Source: Microbacterium saccharophilum
GTDB taxonomy: Bacteria; Actinomycetota; Actinomycetes; Actinomycetales; Microbacteriaceae
Reading direction: 5' to 3'
DNA length: 64,000 nucleotides
NCBI RefSeq assembly: GCF_007992455.1
Contig: NZ_BKAH01000003.1
Location: 186,001 to 250,000 of the forward strand
The notes beneath the pieces were generated by a model. The model did not search any database and was not told the origin of the DNA. It saw only the letters and a program-made list of their open reading frames with translations. Of this stretch, positions 42,844-51,357 are shown one piece after another. Position 1 is the stretch's first letter. Every line of letters starts with the position of its first letter. The position numbers and the translations under genes are program-made.

Positions 42844-43770
42844 GTGGAAGTCGTCGACGGGCACGGGTCGCGCCTCGCGCGCGCCATCGCGGCGGGGTTC
42901 GGGTCGGCCTTTGCGCTTCTCGTTCTCTCCCTCCTGTTCGGCCCCTCCATCGCGCACGCGGACGACGACGACGAGCGGCCGGGCATCATCGCGACCGTGA
43001 CATCCACGCTGCGGGACGCTGTCGTCGAGCCGGTCATCCAGCCCGTGACGAGCGGGGTCTCCGAGCACGTCGTGGCGCCCCTCGTCCGACCGGTCGCCGA
43101 GGCGGTCCAGCCGGTGGTCGGTCCCGCCATCGACGCTGTCGTGAAGCCGGCGTCGGAGACTGTCGTCCACCCGGTCGTGGAGCAGGTCGTCGCCCCCGTC
43201 GTCGCCCCCGTCGCACCGCTGGTCGCCCCGCTCGTGGATGCCGCAGTGACCCCCGTCGTGGGCGCGCTCGACCCGGCACTCACGCCGGTGACGGACGCGC
43301 TGGCACCCGTGCTGGACGTCGTGCGCCCCGCCGTGGATGCCGTCGTCGTGCCGCCTCTCGTGGGCGACGCACCGACCTTCCCACCGCCTGCCCACCCCGT
43401 CACCGCCGGAAGCGGAACCACCGTCCCACCGTCCGCGCCGAGCATGGACGACTCGTCGCCGTTCGCCGGCTCGCTGTGGTCCGCCGCGCTCACGTCCTTG
43501 CTGGTCGTCGCGGATCATGTCGCCGCGCCGATGGCCGTCGTCGCCGACGCGGTCGCCCCGCTCGCATCGGCCGTGCTGCCGGGCGGGAGCGGCTTCCTCC
43601 CCGTCGGCTCCTCCGCCACCGCGGGCTCCGCCGGCATGGGTCCCGCCACGGGCGCCCTGCTCGCACTCGTGCTCTTCGCCGCGCACCATGCCTGGACGCG
43701 GCGTCACGGCGCGACGGACAGCCGTGTCCCCGCGTCGCCCGTCTATCCCGCCGACGTCTCTCCCGACTGA
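42844..43770 (+). CDS. Secreted Pro/Val-repeat protein of unknown function
   Basis: A 308-residue exported protein. The GTG at 42844 follows GGGAGG at five bases, and a signal sequence (LARAIAAGFGSAFALLVLSLLFGPSIAHA) ends near residue 40. Residues 45-180 are irregular repeats of the form V-x-P-V, for example VVEPVIQPVTSGV, VVAPLVRPVAEAV and VVHPVVEQVVAPVVAPV, with a period near eleven. A Pro/Ser linker follows, then hydrophobic segments and a basic C-terminal helix (FAAHHAWTRRHG). It precedes the chaplin-like gene by 84 bases on the same strand. It may be a surface or wall-spanning protein; no enzyme motif is present. Confidence 0.7.
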   Translation: MEVVDGHGSRLARAIAAGFGSAFALLVLSLLFGPSIAHADDDDERPGIIATVTSTLRDAVVEPVIQPVTSGVSEHVVAPLVRPVAEAVQPVVGPAIDAVVKPASETVVHPVVEQVVAPVVAPVAPLVAPLVDAAVTPVVGALDPALTPVTDALAPVLDVVRPAVDAVVVPPLVGDAPTFPPPAHPVTAGSGTTVPPSAPSMDDSSPFAGSLWSAALTSLLVVADHVAAPMAVVADAVAPLASAVLPGGSGFLPVGSSATAGSAGMGPATGALLALVLFAAHHAWTRRHGATDSRVPASPVYPADVSPD

Positions 43771-43854
43771 CGTTCACCGCGCCGCCGTCTCGGCGGAACG
43801 CATCCGGCGTGCACACGCACGCCGTGACGAACGTCAGATCAAGGAGACAGAACC

Positions 43855-45012
43855 ATGAACATCAACGTCACGCGCGCCCTGTGGGGCACGCTGCTGGCCG
43901 GGGGCCTCACGGTCTTCGGCGCGACCGTCGCGCAGGCGGCGGAGACATCCGGGGAAGACGGGCTCCTCTCCGGAACCCAGGCCCTCCTCTCGGTCGAGGC
44001 GCCGGTCACGGTGTCCGGGACGGCCGTCTCGCTGCTCGGCGATGCCTCGAGCACGAGCGGCGGCGACGCGCCCGCGGCCGCGTCGGCACCTGCCGAAGCT
44101 ACGACCAGCGGCACCGGCGGCATCGCATCCGGGACGCAGGCGCTCATCTCGGTGAGCGTTCCCGTCGACATCGGCGGCATCGCTGTGTCCGGCATCGGCG
44201 ACGCCGAGTCGGCCGCCCCGATGCAGGGAACACCGACGGGCGCGGCCGACTCGGCAGCGACCGCGCCGGTGGCCACGACAGACGGTGCGGATGCCGTCGC
44301 TTCGGGCACGCAGGCCGTCGCGCCGGTGTCGGTGCCGGTCACCGTGGACGGCGTCGCGATCTCGCTCATCGGAGACAGTGCGGCCGAGGGTGGCGCGACG
44401 ACTCCGACGGGTGCGTCGGCTGGCGGCACCGCCCCGGCCGGCTCGACCACCGGGGACGGAGGCATCGCGAGCGGCACGCAGGTGATCGCGCCGATCCAGG
44501 TGCCGGTCGACCTCAGCGGCCTCGCCGTCTCGGTCATCGGGGACAGCACCGCCGCAGGTGGTGACGGCCCGGCCGCCACCCCGGCGGCCGCACCGCCCGC
44601 GAGCGGCGTGCCGACCACCTCGGGTGCCGATGGCGTCCTCGGGGGCACGCAGCTGGTGCTTCCGGTGACGGCTCCCATCGCGCTCGGCGGGACGTCGATC
44701 TCCGTCATCGGGGATGCCACATCGACCGCGCCCGGCGCGGTCAGCCCGGGCACCGGACCGGGTACCGATCCGGGCAGCAACCCCGGAACCGACCCCGGCT
44801 CCGTTCCCGGAACCGCCCCGGCGACCCTGCCGGACCGCGCACCGATCGCACGGCCGGCCGGCGAGACCGTCGTCGGCCGCGCCGCGGCATCCGGAGCTGT
44901 GGCAGCGGTGCTGGCGCAGACCGGCGGCACGGCGATGGCGCTCCTGCCGATGGTGGGCGTGCTGCTGACTGCGGCGGGATCAGCGCTCCTCGCGCGCCGA
45001 CGCATCGCCTGA
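43855..45012 (+). CDS. Chaplin-like repeat surface protein with LAQTG sortase signal
   Basis: A 385-residue exported protein with a signal peptide (cleavage after about residue 28), then five repeats at about 36-63, 88-116, 147-174, 202-230 and 259-287. Each has the form (S/G)GTQ-x5-PV-x4-G-x-(A/S)-x-S-x-(I/L)GD, close to the hydrophobic chaplin domain of Streptomyces but with no Cys pair. A Pro/Gly-rich linker (295-325) leads to LAQTG (353-357), a hydrophobic helix and RRR, which is a class E sortase sorting signal (LAxTG). AAGGAGA precedes the ATG. It should be linked to peptidoglycan and coat the cell surface; the sortase gene is not in the window. Confidence 0.8.
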   Translation: MNINVTRALWGTLLAGGLTVFGATVAQAAETSGEDGLLSGTQALLSVEAPVTVSGTAVSLLGDASSTSGGDAPAAASAPAEATTSGTGGIASGTQALISVSVPVDIGGIAVSGIGDAESAAPMQGTPTGAADSAATAPVATTDGADAVASGTQAVAPVSVPVTVDGVAISLIGDSAAEGGATTPTGASAGGTAPAGSTTGDGGIASGTQVIAPIQVPVDLSGLAVSVIGDSTAAGGDGPAATPAAAPPASGVPTTSGADGVLGGTQLVLPVTAPIALGGTSISVIGDATSTAPGAVSPGTGPGTDPGSNPGTDPGSVPGTAPATLPDRAPIARPAGETVVGRAAASGAVAAVLAQTGGTAMALLPMVGVLLTAAGSALLARRRIA

Positions 45013-45073
45013 CAGACCGGCTCGGCGGGCGGTGTCGCGGAAACCCCCCGGTCCGCGGCATCCGCCCGTCGAG

Positions 45074-46234
45074 TCACCCCGTGATCTCGGCGACCTCGAC
45101 CTTGCGGTTCTCCGCGAGCGAGAGGCTGAGCGCATCCGCCGTCGCGATCGCGGCGCGCGCCGCGGTGCCGTCGGTGAGCGCGGCGAACTCCGGCTCGGGC
45201 TCGGCGCCCTGCAGCAGGCCGTGGAAGTACGCCATCTCCTCCTCGACGATGCCCGTCAGCCACAGCGGCGGGACGGTCGTCGGGTTCCCGTAGCTGATCG
45301 CTCCGGAGGTCTCGCTGTGCGCGTAGGTCGCCGTGCGCTGCGCATCCTCCTCCGCGGTGCGGTGCAGGAGATGCTTCTCCATGCGGTCGCCGATGCGGAC
45401 GGTCACGCCGGTCTGCTGCATGTCGATCATGACGGCGCCCCGCGTGCCCTGGATGAGGAGGTGGTGCTCGGGCCAGCGGAACGCCGAGCCGTACTCGAGC
45501 GTGGCGAACGTGTCGTCGCCGAACTCGAGCGTGATGAGGAGCATGTCGTCCTCATCGCCGAACTGCGTGCCGCGGTGCGCGACGTTGCCGCCCACCATCG
45601 TGACGGTCGTGGCCGGTCCCATGATGAACTGCACGACGTCGAGCTCGTGGATGTGGTGGTAGAGGTGCCCGCCGGAGAGGGCGCGCTGCTTCTTCCACGA
45701 GATGGACGGCTGCGGGTCCTCCCAGCCGGTGCGCACCGCGCGGCAGTACAGCACCTTGCCGAGGGTCCCGTCCGCGATGAGGCGCTTGGCGAGCCGCACG
45801 CCGTTCATGAAGTTCATCACGTGGCCGGCCATGAACAGCACACCCGCCTCGGCGGCGGCATCCACCATCGCGCTGCAGTCGGCGTAGCTCAGGGCGATCG
45901 GCTTCTCCGAGAACACCGGCTTGCCGGCCTGCGCGGCGAGGACGGCGGCCTCGCGGTGCGCCCAGTTCGGCGACGCCACGATCACGGCGTCGACGTCGGG
46001 GCTCGCGCAGAGTTCGTCGACGGATGCCGTGGCGACCGCCCCGAACTCCTCGACTGCGGCGGCGGCGTGCTCGGGGTCGTACACCCGGGTGATGCGTGCG
46101 CCCTCCAGGCGCCCCAGTCCCCGGCCGAGGGCCATGCCGAAGTACCCGGCCCCGACGAGGCCGTAGCGCACCTCCGCGGTGCGGGAAGCGGGGCCGGAAG
46201 CGGGGCGGTCGGACTGCGCGCGAATGTCGTCCAT
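45074..46234 (-). CDS. Gfo/Idh/MocA-family oxidoreductase
   Basis: A 386-residue NAD(P)-dependent sugar or inositol dehydrogenase with Rossmann motif GLVGAGYFGMALGRGLG, catalytic-region SEKPIALSYADC and a C-terminal domain carrying SGGHLYHHIHELDVVQFIMGPA. The ATG at 46234 is the likeliest start; another at 46252 lies inside a perfect palindrome. The gene stands between the chaplin-like gene and rplI on the minus strand. The palindrome at its start suggests control by a GntR-like regulator outside the window. Confidence 0.87.
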   Translation of the reverse strand: MDDIRAQSDRPASGPASRTAEVRYGLVGAGYFGMALGRGLGRLEGARITRVYDPEHAAAAVEEFGAVATASVDELCASPDVDAVIVASPNWAHREAAVLAAQAGKPVFSEKPIALSYADCSAMVDAAAEAGVLFMAGHVMNFMNGVRLAKRLIADGTLGKVLYCRAVRTGWEDPQPSISWKKQRALSGGHLYHHIHELDVVQFIMGPATTVTMVGGNVAHRGTQFGDEDDMLLITLEFGDDTFATLEYGSAFRWPEHHLLIQGTRGAVMIDMQQTGVTVRIGDRMEKHLLHRTAEEDAQRTATYAHSETSGAISYGNPTTVPPLWLTGIVEEEMAYFHGLLQGAEPEPEFAALTDGTAARAAIATADALSLSLAENRKVEVAEITG

Positions 46235-46246
46235 ACCGAAGACATT

Positions 46247-46261
46247 AGACATCAGATGTCT
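46247..46261. promoter_or_regulatory. 15-bp perfect palindrome, GntR-like operator
   Basis: AGACATC-A-GATGTCT is an exact 7-1-7 palindrome 13 bases upstream of the oxidoreductase ATG at 46234. Many GntR/FadR-type regulators of sugar catabolism bind short symmetric sites of this form, so repression of the dehydrogenase gene is likely. Confidence 0.6.
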
Positions 46262-46288
46262 TCCGCGCGAATCCACCACCGCACACGA

Positions 46289-46321
46289 AGAAGCCCCGGA
46301 CCGCTCGGGTCCGGGGCTTCT
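46289..46321 (-). terminator. Terminator of the rpsF-ssb-rpsR-rplI operon
   Basis: A perfect 14-bp stem, AGAAGCCCCGGACC with GGTCCGGGGCTTCT around a five-base GCTCG loop, lies 12 bases after the rplI stop codon. Confidence 0.85.
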
Positions 46322-46333
46322 CTCGTCGACGCC

Positions 46334-46786
46334 TTACTTGGCGGCGACCACCTGCAGCTTGATCACCGCGGTGAGGTCGTCACGGAGGCGAACGGTCGCC
46401 TCGTGCTCGCCCACGGCCTTGATCGGGGAGGTGATGTGGATCTTGCGCTTGTCGAGGTCACCGAGGCCGGCGGCCTTGACGGCGTCTGCGACGTCGCCGG
46501 TCTTCACCGAGCCGAACAGACGGCCTTCCTTACCGGCCGTGACGGCCAGCTTGACGGTGGCAGCCTCGAGGGCGTCCTTGAGCGCCACGGCCTCTTCGTG
46601 GTCGTGGATCGCGCGCGACTCGCGGGCGGCGCGGATGGACGCCACCTGCTTCTCGCCACCGCGGCTCCAGGCCACTGCGAAGCCCTGGGGGATGAGGTAG
46701 TTGCGGGCGTACCCGTTCTTGACCTCGATGACGTCGCCGGCGCTTCCGAGCCCGGCAACCTCGTTCGTGAGAATCAGCTTTGCCAT
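46334..46786 (-). CDS. rplI: 50S ribosomal protein L9
   Basis: A 150-residue L9 with the N-terminal RNA-binding domain ([37 protein letters not shown], residues 1-37) joined by a long helix to a C-terminal domain ([26 protein letters not shown]). It is the last gene of rpsF-ssb-rpsR-rplI, 11 bases after rpsR, and a strong terminator follows. Confidence 0.97.
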   Translation of the reverse strand: MAKLILTNEVAGLGSAGDVIEVKNGYARNYLIPQGFAVAWSRGGEKQVASIRAARESRAIHDHEEAVALKDALEAATVKLAVTAGKEGRLFGSVKTGDVADAVKAAGLGDLDKRKIHITSPIKAVGEHEATVRLRDDLTAVIKLQVVAAK

Positions 46787-46797
46787 GTCGTTACCCC

Positions 46798-47052
46798 TCA
46801 GCGGCCAGCGCCGGCGTAGGGCAGGAGCGCCATTTCGCGCGCGTTCTTGATCGCCTTGGCGATCAGACGCTGCTCCTGAACCGAGACACCGGTGATACGA
46901 CGGGCGCGGATCTTCCCGCGCTCCGAGATGAACTTGCGAAGTGTTGCGACGTCCTTGTAGTCGATGACGCCGACGCGGATCGCCTTCGCGGGAGCGGCGT
47001 TCTTGGCGCCCTTCCGCGGCTTACGGCGATCGCCGGTAGCCTTTCCAGCCAT
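46798..47052 (-). CDS. rpsR: 30S ribosomal protein S18
   Basis: An 84-residue S18 that binds S6 in the small subunit. The core is [27 protein letters not shown] followed by [21 protein letters not shown]. It has no Cys, so it is the zinc-independent form. A 50-base gap separates it from ssb, still within one operon. Confidence 0.97.
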   Translation of the reverse strand: MAGKATGDRRKPRKGAKNAAPAKAIRVGVIDYKDVATLRKFISERGKIRARRITGVSVQEQRLIAKAIKNAREMALLPYAGAGR

Positions 47053-47102
47053 GTTTCTTCCTTACGAGTGTGATCGGATGCCGGTGGCATCCGGAATCTG
47101 AA

Positions 47103-47621
47103 TCAGAACGGGGTGTCGTCGCCGTACGACGTGCCGGGGGCGCTCCAGGCATCCGGGGCAGCCGAGCCGGGCGTGGACCACGGCTCGTCCTGCTGGACCT
47201 GGGGACGCGCCTGGCCGCCGCCGAAGCTGCCGCCACCGCCGCTCCCGCTGCCGCCGGAGGCGGCGCGGGTGACCTGAGCCGTCGCGTACCGCAGCGAGGG
47301 GCCGATCTCGTCGACCTCCAGCTCGATCGACGTCCGGTTGTTGCCCTCGCGGTCCTGGTAGGAACGCTGCTTCAGGCGACCGGTCGCGATCACGCGGGAA
47401 CCCTTCGTGAGCGAACCCGCCACGTGCTCGGCGAACTCGCGCCACACCGACGCGCGGAGGAACAGCGCTTCGCCGTCCTTCCACTCGTTGGCCTGGCGGT
47501 CGAAGGTGCGCGGAGTCGACGCGATCGTGAAGTTCGCGACGGGCAGGCCGTTCTGCGTGTAGCGCAGCTCGGGGTCTGCCGTGAGGTTGCCCACGACGGT
47601 GATGACGGTCTCGCCGGCCAT
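47103..47621 (-). CDS. ssb: Single-stranded DNA-binding protein
   Basis: A 172-residue SSB with an OB-fold (residues 1-110: [60 protein letters not shown]). A Gly/Gln-rich linker follows, then the acidic tail ending DDTPF that docks partner proteins. It lies between rpsF (five bases) and rpsR, as in most bacteria. Confidence 0.96.
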   Translation of the reverse strand: MAGETVITVVGNLTADPELRYTQNGLPVANFTIASTPRTFDRQANEWKDGEALFLRASVWREFAEHVAGSLTKGSRVIATGRLKQRSYQDREGNNRTSIELEVDEIGPSLRYATAQVTRAASGGSGSGGGGSFGGGQARPQVQQDEPWSTPGSAAPDAWSAPGTSYGDDTPF

Positions 47622-47626
47622 CGTCG

Positions 47627-47992
47627 TTACGCCTTCGCTGCCTTGCGGGCGGCCTTGGCGTCGGAGCGCTCCTTCTCGGCAGCGACCATGGCCATGGCCT
47701 CTTCGGCGCGGAGGACCTTGGTGCGCATGATCTGCTCGTTCAGCTTCAGCTGACGGTCGAGCTCCTGCGTGGCCTCGCTCGTGGCGGTGAAGTTGACGAC
47801 GGCGTAGATGCCCTCGGTCTTCTTCTGGATCTCGTACGCCAGGCGGCGACGGCCCCAGATGTCGATGTTGTCGATGCTGCCGCCCTCATTGGTGATGACC
47901 TTGAGGAACTTGTCGAGGTTGGTGCCAACCTGACGCTCATCGATTTCGGGGTCGAGGATGACCATGAGCTCGTACTGATGCGTGTGCGTCAC
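47627..47992 (-). CDS. rpsF: 30S ribosomal protein S6
   Basis: A 121-residue S6 with [47 protein letters not shown] and a Lys/Ala-rich tail. The GTG start at 47992 has a strong AAGGAGG ten bases before it. It heads rpsF-ssb-rpsR-rplI. The leader carries a TAGACT -10 at 48109-48104 and a small hairpin (48020-48040) that might serve S6:S18 feedback, which is known for this operon in other bacteria. Confidence 0.97.
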   Translation of the reverse strand: MTHTHQYELMVILDPEIDERQVGTNLDKFLKVITNEGGSIDNIDIWGRRRLAYEIQKKTEGIYAVVNFTATSEATQELDRQLKLNEQIMRTKVLRAEEAMAMVAAEKERSDAKAARKAAKA

Positions 47993-48019
47993 TAACCCAC
48001 CTCCTTCGGACTAGAACGG

Positions 48020-48040
48020 CTGACGGGCATTTCCCGGCAG
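48020..48040 (-). ncRNA. Possible hairpin in the rpsF leader
   Basis: In the mRNA, CTGCCGGGAAATGCCCGTCAG can fold with CGGG/CCCG closing an AAATG loop and an outer CTG/CAG pair. It lies about 30 bases before the rpsF start codon. The S6:S18-binding leader of other bacteria has a similar place, but the defining bases cannot be matched with certainty. Confidence 0.25.
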
Positions 48041-48103
48041 CAGGAGGGTGTGTGCACGTGTCACGGGCTTCTTCGGACTGGGCCGATGCCGGACAACCTC
48101 CAC

Positions 48104-48109
48104 AGTCTA
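48104..48109 (-). promoter_or_regulatory. -10 element of the rpsF operon
   Basis: TAGACT on the minus strand, about 115 bases before the rpsF start, is the best promoter element in the gap. A -35 at normal spacing was not found. Confidence 0.45.
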
Positions 48110-48133
48110 GCGGATGCCCGGTCAGCGGCCCAA

Positions 48134-49432
48134 TCAGTTCTGCCGCGCCCGCTCCGGCGCCTCGAGACCGGAGAGCACGGCGTCCAGGCCGGCGAGACCG
48201 GGGGCGGCGGCGAACGCGGCGGCCAGCTCCTGCGCGCGCTCGGCATAGCCGCGCTCGTCGAGGAGGGCGCGCACGGCCGTCCGGACCGCGGCGGGGGTGG
48301 GCCGGTTCGTCCGGAGGTTGATCCCGGCTCCCGACCACCCGACGCGGGCGCTGACCTCCACCTTGTCCTCGGTCTGCCCGGCGACCACGAGCGGGATGCC
48401 GTGACCGAGCGCCTGCTGCACTCCGCCGTAGCCGCCGTTGGTGACCATCGCATCCACGCGCGGTAGGAGGTCGGCGTACGGCAGGTAGCTCGCGGCACGC
48501 GCATTGGCCGGCAGTGGGCCGAGCGCGGCGACATCCCGCCCGCCGGTGCTGACGACGACCGTCACGTCCTCATCGGCGAGCGCCTGCAGCGTCGGAGCGA
48601 CAAGCTGCGTGAGGTCGTCGTTGGCGATGGTGCCCTGCGTGACGTGGACGACCGGTCGTGTGCCGTCGAGGTCGGCCCACCAGTCCGGCAGCGCGACCTC
48701 GCCCGCGGTGGGCGGCAGCGGTCCGACGAAGTGCACGGATGCCGGGAGGTCGCTCCGCGGGTACTCGAAGGCCGGCACGGTGAACTGCACGACCGCGTCC
48801 GCGCCGCCGGCCCAGTCCAGGAAGAAGCGCGACAGCGGAGCGCCGACGGCCTCGCGGGCGACGTCGTCCGCGACACGGGTGACGGGCTCGAAGACGATCT
48901 TCTCCGCGACGACGGTCAGCGCCGCGTTGCGGAGCCGCCCGGCGACACCGGGACGCGGGGGGACCCCGAGGCCGAACGGTGCGGTGTCCCGGCTCTTGAC
49001 CCCGAGCGGGAAGATCCCGAGCGCCACGACCGGCGGACGCTCGGTGCGCGGCAGTTCGTTCAGCAGGGCGGCGCCGACGAAGAGCGGCTCGGTGAGCACG
49101 GCGTCCGTCGCCGCCTCGGCGAGCGCCTCCCGCAGAGCGGCGTACTGCGCCGGCCCGGGCCGGAGGAAGAGATGCGTCATGTCGAAGCGCAGCGCCGCAG
49201 GGCCGCGCAGTCCGCGGCGCTGCGGGAACGCGGCATCCGGCTCGTCGAGGTCGACGTCGGCGGCGGGCGGCAGCGGCAGGAACTCCACGTCTGCGGCGCG
49301 CACGCGGTCGGCGTAGCGAGCGCTCGTCAGCATCCGCACGCGGTGGCCCTGTTCCCGCAGGTGGCGGGCGATCGTCAGCAGCGGAGCGACGTGGCCGTGC
49401 GCGGGCGTGCAGGTGAGGAGGTACGTGGACAT
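48134..49432 (-). CDS. MGT-family (macrolide-type) glycosyltransferase
   Basis: A 432-residue GT1 enzyme of the GT-B fold. The N-terminal domain begins LLTCTPAHGHVAPLLTIARHLREQGHRV and the nucleotide-sugar-binding end reads VDAMVTNGGYGGVQQALGHGIPLVVAGQTEDKVEVSARV, the family signature. GAPLSRFFLDWAGGADAVVQF lies between. Members glycosylate macrolides, lipids or flavonoids, often as detoxification. The gene is divergent from a TetR gene over a shared promoter/operator, so it may be induced by its substrate. Confidence 0.9.
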   Translation of the reverse strand: MSTYLLTCTPAHGHVAPLLTIARHLREQGHRVRMLTSARYADRVRAADVEFLPLPPAADVDLDEPDAAFPQRRGLRGPAALRFDMTHLFLRPGPAQYAALREALAEAATDAVLTEPLFVGAALLNELPRTERPPVVALGIFPLGVKSRDTAPFGLGVPPRPGVAGRLRNAALTVVAEKIVFEPVTRVADDVAREAVGAPLSRFFLDWAGGADAVVQFTVPAFEYPRSDLPASVHFVGPLPPTAGEVALPDWWADLDGTRPVVHVTQGTIANDDLTQLVAPTLQALADEDVTVVVSTGGRDVAALGPLPANARAASYLPYADLLPRVDAMVTNGGYGGVQQALGHGIPLVVAGQTEDKVEVSARVGWSGAGINLRTNRPTPAAVRTAVRALLDERGYAERAQELAAAFAAAPGLAGLDAVLSGLEAPERARQN

Positions 49433-49469
49433 GACGGCATCCTTCGTCTAAGTTTGATTTGCCTGTCAG

Positions 49470-49499
49470 AGTATTCACTACACCCACGAGGTAGTCAAT
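49470..49499 (-). promoter_or_regulatory. Promoter and TetR-type operator between the glycosyltransferase and tetR
   Basis: For the glycosyltransferase a TTGACT -35 (49498-49493) and AATACT -10 (49475-49470) are 17 bases apart. The inverted repeat ATTCACTAC (49473-49481) and GTAGTCAAT (49491-49499), matching at eight of nine positions across nine bases, spans both elements. This layout is typical of a TetR operator controlling both divergent genes. Confidence 0.7.
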
Positions 49500-49500
49500 A

Positions 49501-50148
49501 GTGGTTCCCGAAGAATCCCCCCGCGCCTATCGATCCGACCTGCGCACCGCGCAGGCGGCCCAGACCCGCACGCGCATCGTGTCCGCCGCCGCCGAGCTCT
49601 TCGCGACGCAGGGCTACCAGGCGACGACCCTCGCGGCGATCGGCCGGGCCGCGGGGGTGTCGGTGGAGACCGTCAAGGCCGCGGGATCCAAGGCTTCCCT
49701 GCTCGTGGCTGCGTTCGAGGTCGTCTTCGCCGGTGTCGAGTCGGCGCCCTCGCTGGCCGACACCGAGGTGGCGCGGGGCGTCTTCGCGCTTCCCGATGAT
49801 GCCTTCGTGGACGCCGTCGTCGGTCAGATCGCCGGCGCCAATCAGCGCGGCTACGCCCTGTGGACGGTGCTGCTGGGCGCCTCGGCATCCGACCCGCTCG
49901 TCTCCACGGCGCTGGCGGAGATCCTGGAGCACCGGCGCGCCGACTACCGGATGCTCGTGGCGGAACTCGTGCGTCGCGGGATCGTCGCGCCGCCCGACGA
50001 CGCCGACGCGCTCGCGGACGAGCTGTCGTTCCTCATGTCGCCCGAGGGCTGCCAGCAGCTCGTGGCGCAGTCCGGCTGGACGCCGAAGCGCTACCGCACC
50101 TGGATGTCGGAGAGCGTGCTCGGATGGGCGGCGGCGCGCGGCCGGTAG
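49501..50148 (+). CDS. TetR-family transcriptional repressor
   Basis: A 215-residue regulator with an N-terminal helix-turn-helix (about residues 20-65: TRTRIVSAAAELFATQGYQATTLAAIGRAAGVSVETVKAAGS) and an alpha-helical ligand domain. The GTG at 49501 directly follows the operator and has GAGG ten bases upstream. It probably represses itself and the divergent glycosyltransferase until a ligand binds. The ligand is unknown. Confidence 0.92.
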   Translation: MVPEESPRAYRSDLRTAQAAQTRTRIVSAAAELFATQGYQATTLAAIGRAAGVSVETVKAAGSKASLLVAAFEVVFAGVESAPSLADTEVARGVFALPDDAFVDAVVGQIAGANQRGYALWTVLLGASASDPLVSTALAEILEHRRADYRMLVAELVRRGIVAPPDDADALADELSFLMSPEGCQQLVAQSGWTPKRYRTWMSESVLGWAAARGR

Positions 50149-50157
50149 CGTGGCCGC

Positions 50158-51342
50158 ATGGAGTGGACCTCGGCACTGCCCTTCGACGCCCGCCCGCTCG
50201 TGGAACCGGTCGACCGGAACGTCGTCCGCGCCTATGTGCAGCGGCTGCGCGCCGGTGGGCGGGCACCGAAGGCGGCCCCGGCAGCCGTCGTCGTGGCGGT
50301 CGTGGTCGGCGTCGTGTTCCTCGTCATGTTCGCCAACATCGCCGTCGGCATCCTCGGGTCGTTCTGGGAGCTCGCGCGTGACGGCGGCGGCGGGAGCCCC
50401 GCCGGCATCCTGTTCGCGGTCTTCCCGATCTTCTTCCTCGTCGTGATCGTCGGTCTCGTCGTCGTGGTCGCCGTGAAGCTGTTCCGCGGCGCGAGCGGGG
50501 AGCGCTGGTACCGGCTCGACCGGTTCGCGCAGGCGAACGGGATGACGTGGCACGCCGAATCGCCCGCCCCGCCGCTACCGGGCATGATCTTCGGGCTGGG
50601 GCACGGCCGTCGTGCGACGGACATCCTGCGCGGGAGTGAGCCGCGCTTCGTCGAGTTCGCGAACTACCGCTACACGACCGGGTCGGGCAAGAACCAGACG
50701 ACGCATCAGTGGGGCTATGTCGCGGTCAAGCTGTCCACGCCGCTGCCGCACATCGTGCTGGATGCCCTCGGCAACAACGCGCTGTTCGGGTCGAACCTCC
50801 CGGCATCCTTCGACAGGGAGCAGCGCCTGAGCCTCGAGGGCGACTTCGACCGGTACTTCGCGCTGTACTGCCCGCGCGGCTATGAGAGCGACGCGCTGTA
50901 CCTGTTCACGCCGGACATCATGGCGCGGTTCATCGACAACGCCGCGGCGCTCGACGTCGAGATCGTCGACGACTGGCTGTTCCTCTACGCCAAGCGGGAC
51001 TTCTCCACGCTCGACCCGGCAACATGGGCGTGGCTGTTCGCCGCCGTCGCAGCGCTGCTGGACAAATTCGCACAGTGGGAGCGCTGGCGCGACGCGCGCC
51101 TCGCCGACATCGCCGTCCCGACGGCACATCCCGCGGTCGCGGCGGGGCCAGCCCCGGCGCTTCCGTTCGCCGCCCCCACGGCGGCGCTGCGCCCGCCGCC
51201 GGGCGTCGCCCCGCAGGGCCGGCGGCTGACGCGCCGCGTGCCGTGGGGCACGATCGCCCTGTTCGGCGGGTTCGTGCTGTTCTGGCTCGTCCTGCAGTCC
51301 GGGTTCTTCGGCGGCATCCTGTCGGCGCTGTTCTCCCGCTGA
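50158..51342 (+). CDS. DUF3137-like membrane protein
   Basis: A 394-residue protein with two helices near the N-terminus (about 40-65 and 85-110), a large cytoplasmic or external domain (GERWYRLDRFAQANGMTW, FALYCPRGYESDALYLF, VDDWLFLYAKRDF) and a C-terminal helix (FGGFVLFWLVLQSGFFGG). The domain resembles DUF3137. It begins nine bases after tetR. The function is unknown. Confidence 0.7.
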   Translation: MEWTSALPFDARPLVEPVDRNVVRAYVQRLRAGGRAPKAAPAAVVVAVVVGVVFLVMFANIAVGILGSFWELARDGGGGSPAGILFAVFPIFFLVVIVGLVVVVAVKLFRGASGERWYRLDRFAQANGMTWHAESPAPPLPGMIFGLGHGRRATDILRGSEPRFVEFANYRYTTGSGKNQTTHQWGYVAVKLSTPLPHIVLDALGNNALFGSNLPASFDREQRLSLEGDFDRYFALYCPRGYESDALYLFTPDIMARFIDNAAALDVEIVDDWLFLYAKRDFSTLDPATWAWLFAAVAALLDKFAQWERWRDARLADIAVPTAHPAVAAGPAPALPFAAPTAALRPPPGVAPQGRRLTRRVPWGTIALFGGFVLFWLVLQSGFFGGILSALFSR

Positions 51343-51357
51343 GCGCGGGACGCATCG

